From contig NZ_BAMZ01000009.1 of NCBI RefSeq assembly GCF_000964225.1, positions 142,123 through 206,122 on the forward strand: a stretch of 64,000 nucleotides of DNA, written 5' to 3'. The position numbers were made by a program, and so were the translations under genes. The stretch is from Acetobacter syzygii. GTDB lineage: Bacteria > Pseudomonadota > Alphaproteobacteria > Acetobacterales > Acetobacteraceae. Positions within the stretch are counted from its first letter, which is position 1, and each line of letters begins with the position of its first letter. Positions 9,673 through 18,951 of this stretch are shown in pieces. Under the pieces are notes generated by a model. The model saw only the letters and a program-made list of their open reading frames with translations. It ran no database searches and was not told the origin of the DNA.

Positions 9673-10326
9673 TCATACCGTCATCATAACAATCCTGTGC
9701 AGCCACACGCCTTCGCCCAGCGCATCAAGCGGTTGCACCTCCCCTCCCCTAAAAGAGCAGAAGTTCAAACCGGCTCCCATTTCCAGCAGTAGCCCCATTA
9801 TCGGTGTATGGCCGGGACCATGCACCAAAACCCGGTCTCCCTCCCGCAATGGAAGAGAGGGAACAACAACTACAGACCCACCATCCCGCACAACCGGCTC
9901 CATGCCGTCACCATCCATGCGCACAACATAGGCATCTGGTTCGGTCCACCATTGACCGGGGGAGACTTCCCGCTCCCACACCGGACCACACGGCAGCCCC
10001 TGCTGATCAAACACACCATTCTGCCCAAGCATGGAAAACGGAAGGGCACGGAGCAGCCGCCCCTTCTCGTCCGGCACAATGCGACATGGACCGGCGTTGG
10101 CAATGTGCTGGGCAAAAACCCCAAGTGGCACCTGCAGAACATCCAGCACACGCAGCAACGTTGGCAGGGATGGCCACCGCATGGCGCCACTGGCCACCAC
10201 CCTGCGTGACGGATTAAGGGCCGTAGCATCCAGCCCCGCCGCTTTAGCCAGAGACGATGAAGTAAACCCCTGCTCCCGGGCCAGTGCATCCACCGTCTGC
10301 CAGATGGTTTGCGGCTGCGGAATCAT
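9673..10326 (-). CDS. HTH regulator with degenerate S24 (LexA/CI-like) peptidase domain
   Basis: A 217-residue protein with an N-terminal Xre-like helix-turn-helix (roughly residues 8-75, including GFTSSSLAKAAGLDATAL) and a C-terminal S24-like beta domain (roughly 120-205). In active members the nucleophile lies in a G-D/x-S-M-x-P motif. Here it reads DGDGMEPVV, with Gly in place of Ser, and I see no clear catalytic Lys in the later strand. Self-cleavage is therefore unlikely, and it probably acts as a stable repressor or a ligand-sensing regulator. Its ATG overlaps the stop of the upstream small gene (ATGA), which implies co-translation. A 7-bp palindrome at 10578-10594 upstream of the pair may be its operator (inference). 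Confidence 0.8.
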   Translation of the reverse strand: MIPQPQTIWQTVDALAREQGFTSSSLAKAAGLDATALNPSRRVVASGAMRWPSLPTLLRVLDVLQVPLGVFAQHIANAGPCRIVPDEKGRLLRALPFSMLGQNGVFDQQGLPCGPVWEREVSPGQWWTEPDAYVVRMDGDGMEPVVRDGGSVVVVPSLPLREGDRVLVHGPGHTPIMGLLLEMGAGLNFCSFRGGEVQPLDALGEGVWLHRIVMMTV

Positions 10327-10571
10327 GGTTTGGAAGATATAGGCACAGCAGCCGAGCGCTTCTGCTTCAGTACTTCATGGGCATGGCGGGCCAAGCCTTC
10401 GTCCGTTGCAACAAACCGACCTTGCGCATTACGGCCAACCAGCCCCTTGCGCTCCAGCCGCTCAAGGCATGGATCATCCTTTAAGCCGCACGGGCGCCCG
10501 CCCTGACCGGCAAGGTAAACCCTGTGAAGGGCAGCACGGCAGCATGTTTCCAGGTAAGGCTCATTCCACAT
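10323..10571 (-). CDS. Small hypothetical protein coupled to the S24-like regulator
   Basis: About 82 residues from ATG 10571. A TTG at 10607 would give 94 residues. The C-terminal half (LERLERKGLVGRNAQGRFVATDEGLARHAHEVL) reads like a winged-helix tail: helix, basic turn, strand, then a TDEG helix. I do not recognise a family with confidence. The stop overlaps the next gene's ATG as ATGA. It lies 60 bases downstream of gcd on the same strand, so readthrough from gcd is possible. A cysteine pair and a short N-terminus (MWNEPYLETCC) are the other visible traits. Confidence 0.6.
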   Translation of the reverse strand: MWNEPYLETCCRAALHRVYLAGQGGRPCGLKDDPCLERLERKGLVGRNAQGRFVATDEGLARHAHEVLKQKRSAAVPISSKP

Positions 10572-10577
10572 TCCATA

Positions 10578-10594
10578 CAGGATCACCGATCCTG
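10578..10594. promoter_or_regulatory. Perfect palindrome, possible operator
   Basis: CAGGATC-acc-GATCCTG is a 7-bp perfect inverted repeat with a 3-base centre. It lies just upstream of the ATG (10571) of the small gene paired with an HTH repressor. The position suits autoregulation, but no second copy was found in the window. Confidence 0.35.
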
Positions 10595-10631
10595 CATGGA
10601 ACTGCAAGCCTTACGCCAGACCTCTGCCCCG

Positions 10632-13049
10632 TTATTTACGGGCGGCATCTGGCAAGGCGTAAGCCACAATATAATCACCTTCTTTGGTGCCAAAGGACCC
10701 ATGCCCCCCATCAACCGTGACAACGTATTGACGGCCATTTGCCTCGTACGTCATGGGGGTGGACTGACCACCTGCGGGAAGGCGGTCCTGCCACAACATC
10801 TTTCCATCCGTCACATCATATGCACGAATGTAATAATCCGCCGTGGAGGTCAGGAACGCGACCCCGCCCGCAGTGATGATTGGCCCGCCAAGAGAGGGAA
10901 TACCCACCTTGAAGCCAAACGGCAGGGGGGAACTATCCCGCGTTGTGCCATTCCGATGCTGCCAAAGAATAGTGTTGGTCTTCAGGTCCACGCCCGCCAC
11001 ATACCCCCACCCAGGCTGCTTGCAGGGAATCCCCAAGGGAGAAAGAAATGCGTTAAGCTCCACCCCAAAAGGCGTACCAAACTGGGGCTGCAACCCGTTC
11101 TCCCCTCCTGCTGCGGCAATATCGTGCCCCATGGGAGGGATAACCTGATTGTCTGTAGAACGCGGCACAAGGCGGGACACGAATGGAATGGCAATCGGGT
11201 TGGCAAATGCCACCTGCCGCACAGGGTCCACAGCCAGCCCACCCCATTCGAACATGCCCAGATTACCAGGAAACACCAGCGTTCCCTGCACGGACGGCGG
11301 CGTAAACGGCCCCTCGTAACGCAGTTTTTTGAACATGATCCGGCACACCAGCTGGTCCAGCATGGTTGCACCCCACATATCTTTATCCGTTAGTTTGGTT
11401 TTGGGCCGGAAGGTCAGCTGCGAGAACGGTTGAGTGGGCGACACATGATCCCCCTGTGCAGCTCCCTGTGGCACCGCCTGTTCGGGAGCAGGCACCAGCA
11501 ACTGCCCATTCCTGCGATCCAGCACAAAAATATTGCCCGTTTTGGCTGGCGCATACAATGCCGGTACGACCGTGCCATCCTCGCGCTTAAAATCGATCAG
11601 GCTGGGCTGGGCTGGCACGTCCATGTCCCACAGGTCGTGATGAACAGTCTGGTAAAACCAGACCTTACGGCCTGTAGAAGCATCCAGCGCCAGAATGCCC
11701 GATGCATAACGCTCCTGCAGATCCGTGCGTTTGCCACCCCATATGTCCGGGGTTGCCACGCCTGTGGGAATGTAAATCTGGTTCAGCTTGGCATCGTAGG
11801 CAGAGACAATCCACGAATTGGGCGAATTAGGGGTAAACAGATGCGTCTTGGATGGAAGCTGGTTGGGGTCCGGGTTACCCGGATCAAACGCCCAGACCAG
11901 CGTGCCATTATACAGGTCATAGGCACGTATGACGCCGGATGGCTCGTGCGTGGAGTAGTTGTCCGTTACCGCAGCAGAAATAATAACCAGCTTGTCAGTG
12001 ATGACCGGGGGGGATGTGGGTTCATAAAACCCCAAGGTGCGCATTGGCATCCCATCGGTCAGATCGACCTCTCCATTATGGCCAAATGCCGGGCAAACCT
12101 TCCCTGTGGAAGCATCCAGCGCAATCAGCCGTCCATCATTCGTTGGCAGAAAAATACGCTCTGCGCACTGGCTGGACGGCACTCCCGCAGTGTTTTCCGC
12201 ACTCTCCGTCACAAGCGGAGGCGTTGCTGCGTAGGAGACACCACGGCAGGTCAGGTGCTGGAAAGTCGGATTAACAAGCAGCTTGGGGTCAAAGCGCCAG
12301 ATCTGCTTGCCCGTAGCAGCATCGAGCGCAAAAACCCACTGATGGGGGGAGCACAGATAAAGCTTATTACCAACCTTGATCGGTGTGGCCTCATCCGTGG
12401 TTTCCACCGGATCATCCGGGCCACGCAGGTCGTGGGTTCTGAACATCCACGCCACCTTAAGCTGGCTCACATTACCTGTTGTAATCTGGTTTAGGGGGGA
12501 ATAGCGGTCCCCTGCCTGCGTACGCCCGTAAGCAGGCCAATCCTGCGCCGGTACGGATGAAGTCTCTCCCGGAAGGGCCACGCCATTATAGGCAACCTGC
12601 GCACGAGGGAGCACACCAGCCATATCCTGCGGGTCCTGCGTCAGCGCGTAGCCATACACACCTATTCCAGCCAGAATCACAACCAGAAGGGGCACCCGGT
12701 TCCAGACCGATACCGGCCGCAACGCGCCAGAAACAAAAGGCAACAGCAGCCACAACCCCAGCGGCAACACCACATCCCCCCGTGGTGCAAGCGCCCAGAA
12801 GTCAAACCCTGCTTCCATAACAGACCAAAGCAGCGTGCAAGCTGCTATGGCGGCGTAAAGCCACAGAGCCTCGCGCCGCCCCCGCCAGAACAAAACGCCC
12901 GTTACCAAAAGCGCCAGACCGCAAATAACGTAAAAACCGGAACCACCGAGTATGGCCAGCCAACTGCCCGCTCCCGCCAGAACAATGCCAAGCACGATGC
13001 AGATCAATGCCGTGGTTTTTGACAGAACATTGGAACGGTCGCCTTGCAT
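10632..13049 (-). CDS. gcd: Membrane-bound PQQ-dependent glucose dehydrogenase
   Basis: Oxidises glucose to gluconolactone on the periplasmic side and passes electrons to ubiquinone. About five N-terminal membrane segments (first ~150 residues) precede a quinoprotein beta-propeller. Family hallmarks are DWPAYGRTQAGDRYSPL, the cofactor-site segment CRGVSYAATP, and HDLWDMDVPAQPSLID, which holds the catalytic Asp equivalent to E. coli Asp466. The length (805 residues) matches E. coli Gcd. ATG 13049 is chosen because GAGGAGA lies 9 bases upstream; the TTG at 13067 is less likely. This is a key sugar-oxidation enzyme of acetic acid bacteria. The gluconolactonase at 25.4-26.7 kb would take its product. 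Confidence 0.95.
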   Translation of the reverse strand: MQGDRSNVLSKTTALICIVLGIVLAGAGSWLAILGGSGFYVICGLALLVTGVLFWRGRREALWLYAAIAACTLLWSVMEAGFDFWALAPRGDVVLPLGLWLLLPFVSGALRPVSVWNRVPLLVVILAGIGVYGYALTQDPQDMAGVLPRAQVAYNGVALPGETSSVPAQDWPAYGRTQAGDRYSPLNQITTGNVSQLKVAWMFRTHDLRGPDDPVETTDEATPIKVGNKLYLCSPHQWVFALDAATGKQIWRFDPKLLVNPTFQHLTCRGVSYAATPPLVTESAENTAGVPSSQCAERIFLPTNDGRLIALDASTGKVCPAFGHNGEVDLTDGMPMRTLGFYEPTSPPVITDKLVIISAAVTDNYSTHEPSGVIRAYDLYNGTLVWAFDPGNPDPNQLPSKTHLFTPNSPNSWIVSAYDAKLNQIYIPTGVATPDIWGGKRTDLQERYASGILALDASTGRKVWFYQTVHHDLWDMDVPAQPSLIDFKREDGTVVPALYAPAKTGNIFVLDRRNGQLLVPAPEQAVPQGAAQGDHVSPTQPFSQLTFRPKTKLTDKDMWGATMLDQLVCRIMFKKLRYEGPFTPPSVQGTLVFPGNLGMFEWGGLAVDPVRQVAFANPIAIPFVSRLVPRSTDNQVIPPMGHDIAAAGGENGLQPQFGTPFGVELNAFLSPLGIPCKQPGWGYVAGVDLKTNTILWQHRNGTTRDSSPLPFGFKVGIPSLGGPIITAGGVAFLTSTADYYIRAYDVTDGKMLWQDRLPAGGQSTPMTYEANGRQYVVTVDGGHGSFGTKEGDYIVAYALPDAARK

Positions 13050-13188
13050 GACCGATACTCTCCTCAAGCTACAAACACCGTTCCATTAGAAAAGAACGAT
13101 CATCCGGGATCAATCAATATTATTTACGAACAAATATACCACCTTATACATAGAAAATGAATAAGTTTCCATTTCCTATTCCAAAACA

Positions 13189-13223
13189 AAAAAACGCGGC
13201 TCCCAAATGGAAGCCGCGTTTTT
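13189..13223 (-). terminator. Rho-independent terminator of glnA
   Basis: A 12-base inverted repeat (arms 13190-13201 and 13212-13223, core ACGCGGCT/AGCCGCGT) ends in a T-run on the minus strand. It lies 30 bases past the glnA stop. Confidence 0.85.
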
Positions 13224-13254
13224 GTCGTCCATTAAACCCCTTAAGGGATTATCA

Positions 13255-14700
13255 TTAGACGGAGTAGTACATTTCGAACTCAACCGGGTGCGGCGTGTGT
13301 TCAAAGCGGTACACATCATCCCACTTCAGGGTGATGTAGCTTTCAATCTGGTCTTTGGTGAAAACGCCACCAGCCAGCAGGAACTCATGGTCAGCGGCAA
13401 GTGCTTCCAGTGCTTCGCGCAGGGAGCCTGCAACTGTTGGGATCTGCTTCAGTTCTTCGGGGGGCAGATCATACAGATCCTTGTCCATGGCATCGCCAGG
13501 GTGGATCTTGTTCTTGATCCCGTCCAGACCAGCCATCAGCATGGCAGCGAATGACAGGTAGGGGTTTGCCGTGGGGTCGGGGAACCGCACTTCAACGCGC
13601 TTGGCCTTGGGGCTGGTCGCATACGGAATACGGCAGGAAGCGGAACGGTTGCGGGCGGAATAAGCCAGCAGCACAGGGGCTTCAAAGCCCGGAATCAGGC
13701 GCTTGTAGGAGTTGGTGGACGGGTTGGTAAAGGCGTTCAGGGCCTTGGCATGTTTGATGATACCGCCAATGTAATACAGGGCCGTATCGGACAGGTCTGC
13801 ATAGCCATTACCAGCGAATGTCGGCTTGCCGTCTTTCCAGATGGACTGGTGAACGTGCATCCCCGAGCCGTTATCGCCATAGATCGGCTTCGGCATGAAC
13901 GTGGCGGTCTTGCCATAGGAGTGCGCCACGTTGTGCACACAGTATTTATAAATCTGCATAAAGTCGGCAGAGCGGACCAGCGTTTCAAACTTGGTGCCAA
14001 GTTCATGCTGGGACTGCGCAACTTCGTGGTGGTGCTTTTCAATGGCCAGACCCATTTCGCCCATTGTTGCCAGCATTTCAGCGCGCAGGTCGCTTTCGCT
14101 GTCAACCGGAGCAACGGGGAAGTAGCCGCCCTTTACACCCGGACGATGGCCCATGTTGCCTTCGGGGTAGTCTTTAAGCGAGGCATCGGGGCCTTCAATG
14201 CTGTCAAGCTGGTAGGTGCCGTAGTTGGGGCCTGTACCAAACTGGACGTTATCGAAAATAAAGAACTCGGCTTCAGGGCCAAAAAAGGCCGTATCGCCCA
14301 GACCGGAGGACTTGAGGTACTGCTCGGCCAGCTTGGCGGTGGAGCGTGGGTCGCGGTTATAGGGCTGTCCGGTGGACGGCTCAATAATATCGCAGAACAG
14401 GATCAGCTGCGGACGGGCAGAAAACGGGTCCATTACAGCGGACGTTGCGTCAGGCAGCAGAACCATGTCGCTTTCGTTAATGGCTTTCCACCCTGCGATG
14501 GAAGACCCGTCGAACATGAAGCCGTCGGTAAAGCTGTCTTCCTCAATGGTGCTGACGTGCTGGCACGTATGGTGCCACTTGCCGTGCGTGTCCGTAAACC
14601 GCAGGTCAACCAGTTCGACCGAATGTTCCTGAATCAGGTCAAAAACCTTGGCAATTGCAGCAGCCTTGCTGTCGCCCGCCGAAGCTGTTTTCTTCACCAT
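13255..14700 (-). CDS. glnA: Glutamine synthetase type I
   Basis: Joins ammonium to glutamate with ATP in the cytoplasm. It shows the GS signatures FDGSSIAGW, the metal-site segment [19 protein letters not shown], and the ATP-site segments near [11 protein letters not shown] and NRSASCRIP. The adenylylation Tyr is in [10 protein letters not shown], so activity is probably tuned by GlnE under PII control. ATG 14700 gives 481 residues with AGGTGAAGAG just upstream. It lies 102 bases after glnB on the same strand, the common alphaproteobacterial glnBA order. A strong terminator follows. Confidence 0.98.
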   Translation of the reverse strand: MVKKTASAGDSKAAAIAKVFDLIQEHSVELVDLRFTDTHGKWHHTCQHVSTIEEDSFTDGFMFDGSSIAGWKAINESDMVLLPDATSAVMDPFSARPQLILFCDIIEPSTGQPYNRDPRSTAKLAEQYLKSSGLGDTAFFGPEAEFFIFDNVQFGTGPNYGTYQLDSIEGPDASLKDYPEGNMGHRPGVKGGYFPVAPVDSESDLRAEMLATMGEMGLAIEKHHHEVAQSQHELGTKFETLVRSADFMQIYKYCVHNVAHSYGKTATFMPKPIYGDNGSGMHVHQSIWKDGKPTFAGNGYADLSDTALYYIGGIIKHAKALNAFTNPSTNSYKRLIPGFEAPVLLAYSARNRSASCRIPYATSPKAKRVEVRFPDPTANPYLSFAAMLMAGLDGIKNKIHPGDAMDKDLYDLPPEELKQIPTVAGSLREALEALAADHEFLLAGGVFTKDQIESYITLKWDDVYRFEHTPHPVEFEMYYSV

Positions 14701-14802
14701 GCTCTCTTCACCTAAAAGCCTGTTGTGTTCCGCACCTTGCGGAAACATGCTGTGGAATTGTGGAGTGCGCGCCTGCCTGGGTCTGCCACCATGCGGCGGA
14801 TG

Positions 14803-15150
<348 letters not shown>

Positions 15151-15382
15151 TCAACACACCATTGCTGGACCCACGTGGGGGCCTGTACTCTCTTGTTTTT
15201 ATATCCAGCCCGTTACAAACCTTACGGACCGGACCCGCACACACTTGCACGGCTTGCCCCTTCGGGCAATCGGGTAGGTGCGAATTTGTATCGGTAAAGC
15301 ATTAAACCGAACTTTCGCCCTGACTGTTCCGGTTGTGTCCATAACCTCTTCTTTTCCCGCCTGCGGGGCAAGGGAATTTGCA

Positions 15383-16543
15383 ATGACAAAAGCATTTAAC
15401 AGGCAGATTGCCGACCTTCCTGTCACAATTTTTACGGTCATGTCCGCTCTCGCCCGCCAGCACGATGCGATTAATCTTGGGCAGGGTTTCCCTGATCAGG
15501 AAGGTCCGCAGGACATGATTCGCCTTGCAGCCGATGCCCTGCTTGACGGGCAGAACCAGTATGCACCCCTCACAGGACTACCCGAACTGCGTTCCGCCAT
15601 AGCGGAAGCTAACCTGCGTTTTCAGGGCATTACAGTGCAGGCCGATTCGGAAGTTGTGGTCACATCCGGTGCCACGGAAGCACTGGCAGCCTCCCTTATG
15701 GCCCTGATCGAACCGGGGGATGAGGTTGTGTTGATGGAACCTCTCTACGACACATATTTGCCTGTTGTGCGCCAGTTAGGCGGTATTCCCAGGATTGTAC
15801 GCCTGCAGGCACCCGACTGGGCTTTGCCACGGCAGGAGCTGGCGCAGGCTTTTTCCGCCCGTACCAAGGCCATTATTCTCAACTCCCCCATGAATCCAAC
15901 CGGCAAGGTGTTTACGGCTGAAGAGCTGGCATTTATCGCCTCACTTGTTCAGCAGCACGATACCTTTGCCATTTGCGACGAGGTTTACGAACATCTCGTC
16001 TTCAACACCCCGCACATTTCGCTCATGTCCCTGCCGGGCCTGCGCAATCGCTGCGTGCGTATTGGCAGTGCTGGTAAAAGCTTTTCCCTGACCGGCTGGA
16101 AGGTGGGCTACGTAACCGCCCCTGCCCCCCTTGCCACAGTCATTGCCAAAGCCCACCAGAACCTTGTGTTTGCCACGCCACCCAACCTGCAACGCGCCGT
16201 AGCTTTTGGCCTACGCAAGGATACGGACTATTTTACCACCCTTGCGCAGGACATGGCCACACAGGGAACCATCCTTGCATCCGGCCTCCAGCGGTTGGGC
16301 TTTGACGTGCTGCCTTATCAGGGGAGCTACTTTGTTATGGTGGATATTACCCCCCTCGCCAATGGGTTGGACGACGTGGCATTTACACGCCTGCTTACCG
16401 AACAGGCCCGTGTGACCGCCATCCCCGCTTCCGCTTTTTACGATGCAAACCCACCGCGCAATCTTATTCGCTTTGCTTTTTGCAAACGTGCAGAGGTGCT
16501 GATAGAGGCGTTGAACCGCATGGAAGCATGGAAAAACCGGTAA
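15383..16543 (+). CDS. PLP-dependent class I/II aminotransferase
   Basis: A 386-residue fold-type I aminotransferase. The PLP-anchoring Lys is in SAGKSFSLTGWKVGY. NSPMNPTGKVF carries the Asn that contacts PLP, and CDEVYEHLVF holds the Asp/Tyr pair. The N-terminal segment INLGQGFPDQEGP resembles the kynurenine/methionine-type (YbdL, KAT) subgroup, so the substrate may be methionine, kynurenine or another amino acid; this is not certain. ATG 15383 is chosen because AGGGA lies 7 bases upstream; the longer frame from 15278 adds an unrelated N-terminus. It is divergent from glnB and ends in an overlapping terminator. Confidence 0.9.
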   Translation: MTKAFNRQIADLPVTIFTVMSALARQHDAINLGQGFPDQEGPQDMIRLAADALLDGQNQYAPLTGLPELRSAIAEANLRFQGITVQADSEVVVTSGATEALAASLMALIEPGDEVVLMEPLYDTYLPVVRQLGGIPRIVRLQAPDWALPRQELAQAFSARTKAIILNSPMNPTGKVFTAEELAFIASLVQQHDTFAICDEVYEHLVFNTPHISLMSLPGLRNRCVRIGSAGKSFSLTGWKVGYVTAPAPLATVIAKAHQNLVFATPPNLQRAVAFGLRKDTDYFTTLAQDMATQGTILASGLQRLGFDVLPYQGSYFVMVDITPLANGLDDVAFTRLLTEQARVTAIPASAFYDANPPRNLIRFAFCKRAEVLIEALNRMEAWKNR

Positions 16544-16554
16544 AACGGTTTTTT
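16532..16554 (+). terminator. Terminator overlapping the aminotransferase stop
   Basis: AAAAACCG and CGGTTTTTT flank the stop codon region, giving a short hairpin ending in a T-run on the plus strand. Confidence 0.65.
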
Positions 16555-16621
16555 CCATCATCTTCTGCAATTATCTGATTGACGGCTTCCCTGCTTTTCT
16601 CTAAACGTCCGCTTGCTGTGC

Positions 16622-16698
16622 GGCGGACGTAGCTCAGTTGGTAGAGCGCCGGTTTGTGGTACCGGTTGTCGCGGGTTCGATCCCCGTCGTTCGCCCCA
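16622..16698 (+). tRNA. tRNA-His (GTG anticodon)
   Basis: A cloverleaf can be drawn. The acceptor GCGGACG (16623-16629) pairs with CGTTCGC (16688-16694). The D-arm contains AGCTCAGTTGGTAGAGC, the anticodon stem CCGGT/ACCGG encloses the loop TTGTGGT (anticodon GTG), and the T-arm GCGGG/CCCGT encloses TTCGATC. The base before the acceptor is G (16622) and the discriminator is C (16695), matching the classical G-1:C73 pair of tRNA-His. CCA is encoded at 16696-16698. Confidence 0.95.
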
Positions 16699-16863
16699 GC
16701 ATGTGTTTTCCCTTAAAAATCATTTATTCCACACGGCTCAGATGAATCCGGGCCAGATACACTGGCAGACGTGCGCCGATGAATGCAGATAACTGCGTTG
16801 ATCAGGCCAGACTCCCTGTATGGTGTGTTCTCCTGCACCCGGACCATGGCATAAGAACGGATC

Positions 16864-17307
16864 ATGCAAAGCACGTTCCCTTCCCTAAGCCTGCTCCCGC
16901 TCTTCGTGCTCACAGCCTGCGCTGCTTCCGCGCCACCTCCCAATACGCCTCAGGCTGAATCGGCACTCTATCAGGCTAAACAGACATGTCTGGACACTTA
17001 CCAGACACGCCCCGGTCAGGTTGCGGCAAACAATATGGGCAAGCTGATGAACTGCCTTGCCAGAGCCACCCAAAAATATGGCCGACAGGCTTACGGCCCC
17101 TATGCTCCCATTTACATGGAAGGTGCGTCCAAAGGCGTGGAAGCCGCACAACACCTGCGTGAAGGACTATATACCCCCGACCAGTTTGGAAGTGAGATCG
17201 GGCTCATTCAGGAGCAGGAGAATTCGGCAATCCAGCAAAAAAAAGCGCAGATCAACGCACCCCTCGATCCTATTTTGCAACCAGTTCCTGCCAACACCAC
17301 CCATTAG
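16864..17307 (+). CDS. Putative lipoprotein of unknown function
   Basis: A 147-residue protein with a short hydrophobic leader ending in a lipobox (LTAC, Cys at about residue 19), so it is probably a lipid-anchored envelope protein. The mature part has two further Cys residues (QTCLDTYQTR and MNCLARATQK) that could form a disulfide, and a Gln-rich helix near the end (IQEQENSAIQQKKAQI). I do not recognise a family. It stands alone between tRNA-His and icd. Confidence 0.7.
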   Translation: MQSTFPSLSLLPLFVLTACAASAPPPNTPQAESALYQAKQTCLDTYQTRPGQVAANNMGKLMNCLARATQKYGRQAYGPYAPIYMEGASKGVEAAQHLREGLYTPDQFGSEIGLIQEQENSAIQQKKAQINAPLDPILQPVPANTTH

Positions 17308-17557
17308 CAGGGCACGGGTCAGACCAAGCCCCCCACTTCCAGTTGACCGGAATGTGATCACCCGGTCCACCCGGCATAAAAGCTACTTTTTGGCCTGTAT
17401 CTATTTTAAACCGACCATTCCTGTCCGGAATGTGATGCGGAGCCCTGTTTACCAGTGCTTTAAGTTGCTCAATCCATACAGTGCATGACGCTCATACATA
17501 TTGCGCAGCATTCAATGCGAACAACAAAAAAAACATGTCGGAAATGGATTGTTAAGC

Positions 17558-18778
17558 ATGGCTAAAATCAAGGTCAAAAACCCGGTTGTGGAAATGGACG
17601 GGGATGAAATGACCCGTATTATCTGGCACTTCATCCGCGAACGGCTGATCCTGCCTTATCTGGATATTGACCTCAAATACTACGATCTGGGTATTGAACA
17701 CCGCGACGCCACCAATGATCAGGTTACGGTTGATGCTGCCGAAGCCACAAAGCGCTACGGGGTGGCGGTCAAATGCGCGACCATTACACCGGACGAGGCG
17801 CGGGTGGCGGAGTTCGGTCTTAAAAGAATGTATCGTTCTCCCAACGGCACCATCCGTAACATTCTGGATGGCACCATTTTTCGTGAACCCATTATCTGCT
17901 CCAATGTGCCGCGTCTGGTACCACACTGGACCAAGCCCATTGTCATTGGCCGCCATGCTTACGGGGACATCTACCGTGCTGCGGAAACAAAAATTCCCGG
18001 TCCCGGCAAAGTCACCCTGAACTACGTACCCGACGATGGAGGCGAACCCATTACACTGGATGTGCATGACTTCCAGGGCCCCGGAGTTACACTGGGAATG
18101 CACAATACCCAGGCTTCCATTGAAGGGTTTGCCCGTGCCTCCCTCTCCTACGGGCGGGACCGCAAGCTCCCCGTTTACCTTTCCACCAAGAACACCATCC
18201 TCAAAGCCTACGACGGCATGTTCAAGGATGTGTTTGCAAAAGTGTATGAGGAAGAGTTCAAGGCCGAATTTGAAAAACTGGGCCTGACCTACGAACACCG
18301 CCTGATTGATGATATGGTTGCCTGCGCGCTCAAATGGCCCGGTGGCTACGTATGGGCCTGCAAAAACTACGATGGCGATGTGGAAAGTGACATTGTTGCC
18401 CAAGGTTTTGGCAGCCTTGGTCTGATGACATCCGTCCTGCTCAGCCCATCGGGGGATGTGGTGGAGGCCGAAGCCGCACACGGCACCGTAACCCGCCATT
18501 ACCGCGAACATCAGAAGGGTCGCCCGACCAGCACCAACCCCATAGCTTCCATTTTTGCATGGACTCGCGGGCTGGCTTACCGGGGCAGGTTCGACAACAC
18601 ACCCGACGTGGTGCATTTTGCCAACACACTGGAAAAAGTCTGTATTGATACAGTGGAAAGCGGCCAGATGACCAAAGATCTGGCGCTGCTGGTCGGCAAA
18701 GACGCCCAGTGGCTGGATACCCAGCCTTTTCTGGATGTGTTGGACGAACGCCTTAAAAAAGAACTGGCAAAAGCCTAA
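17558..18778 (+). CDS. icd: NADP-dependent isocitrate dehydrogenase (eukaryote-like homodimeric type)
   Basis: A TCA-cycle enzyme converting isocitrate to 2-oxoglutarate and CO2 with NADP. At 406 residues it fits the eukaryote-like type found in Alphaproteobacteria, not the E. coli type. Visible hallmarks are [13 protein letters not shown] at the start, the substrate loop [20 protein letters not shown], the metal site [26 protein letters not shown], and the coenzyme-site motif [20 protein letters not shown] 17558 is chosen because the protein starts [10 protein letters not shown]; an upstream extension from 17501 is unlikely. The 250-base upstream gap carries a 12-bp direct repeat. Confidence 0.96.
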   Translation: MAKIKVKNPVVEMDGDEMTRIIWHFIRERLILPYLDIDLKYYDLGIEHRDATNDQVTVDAAEATKRYGVAVKCATITPDEARVAEFGLKRMYRSPNGTIRNILDGTIFREPIICSNVPRLVPHWTKPIVIGRHAYGDIYRAAETKIPGPGKVTLNYVPDDGGEPITLDVHDFQGPGVTLGMHNTQASIEGFARASLSYGRDRKLPVYLSTKNTILKAYDGMFKDVFAKVYEEEFKAEFEKLGLTYEHRLIDDMVACALKWPGGYVWACKNYDGDVESDIVAQGFGSLGLMTSVLLSPSGDVVEAEAAHGTVTRHYREHQKGRPTSTNPIASIFAWTRGLAYRGRFDNTPDVVHFANTLEKVCIDTVESGQMTKDLALLVGKDAQWLDTQPFLDVLDERLKKELAKA

Positions 18779-18787
18779 GCAACTCTT

Positions 18788-18816
18788 GCAGGCCCGTACG
18801 CCACGGGCCTGCTTTT
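18788..18816 (+). terminator. Terminator of icd
   Basis: A perfect 9-bp stem GCAGGCCCG/CGGGCCTGC is followed directly by TTTT, 10 bases after the icd stop. Confidence 0.85.
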
Positions 18817-18951
18817 GCACCCTCTGGCATAACGCCCACAGACCCTGCCAAATATGCTTGCGAACAAGCCATTTACCATTGCGTCCAAACCAGTGCTGAC
18901 GCAAAACAGGGCTTTGTATCTTAGCATAACCAAAAGAGCAGGAACCTGCGT

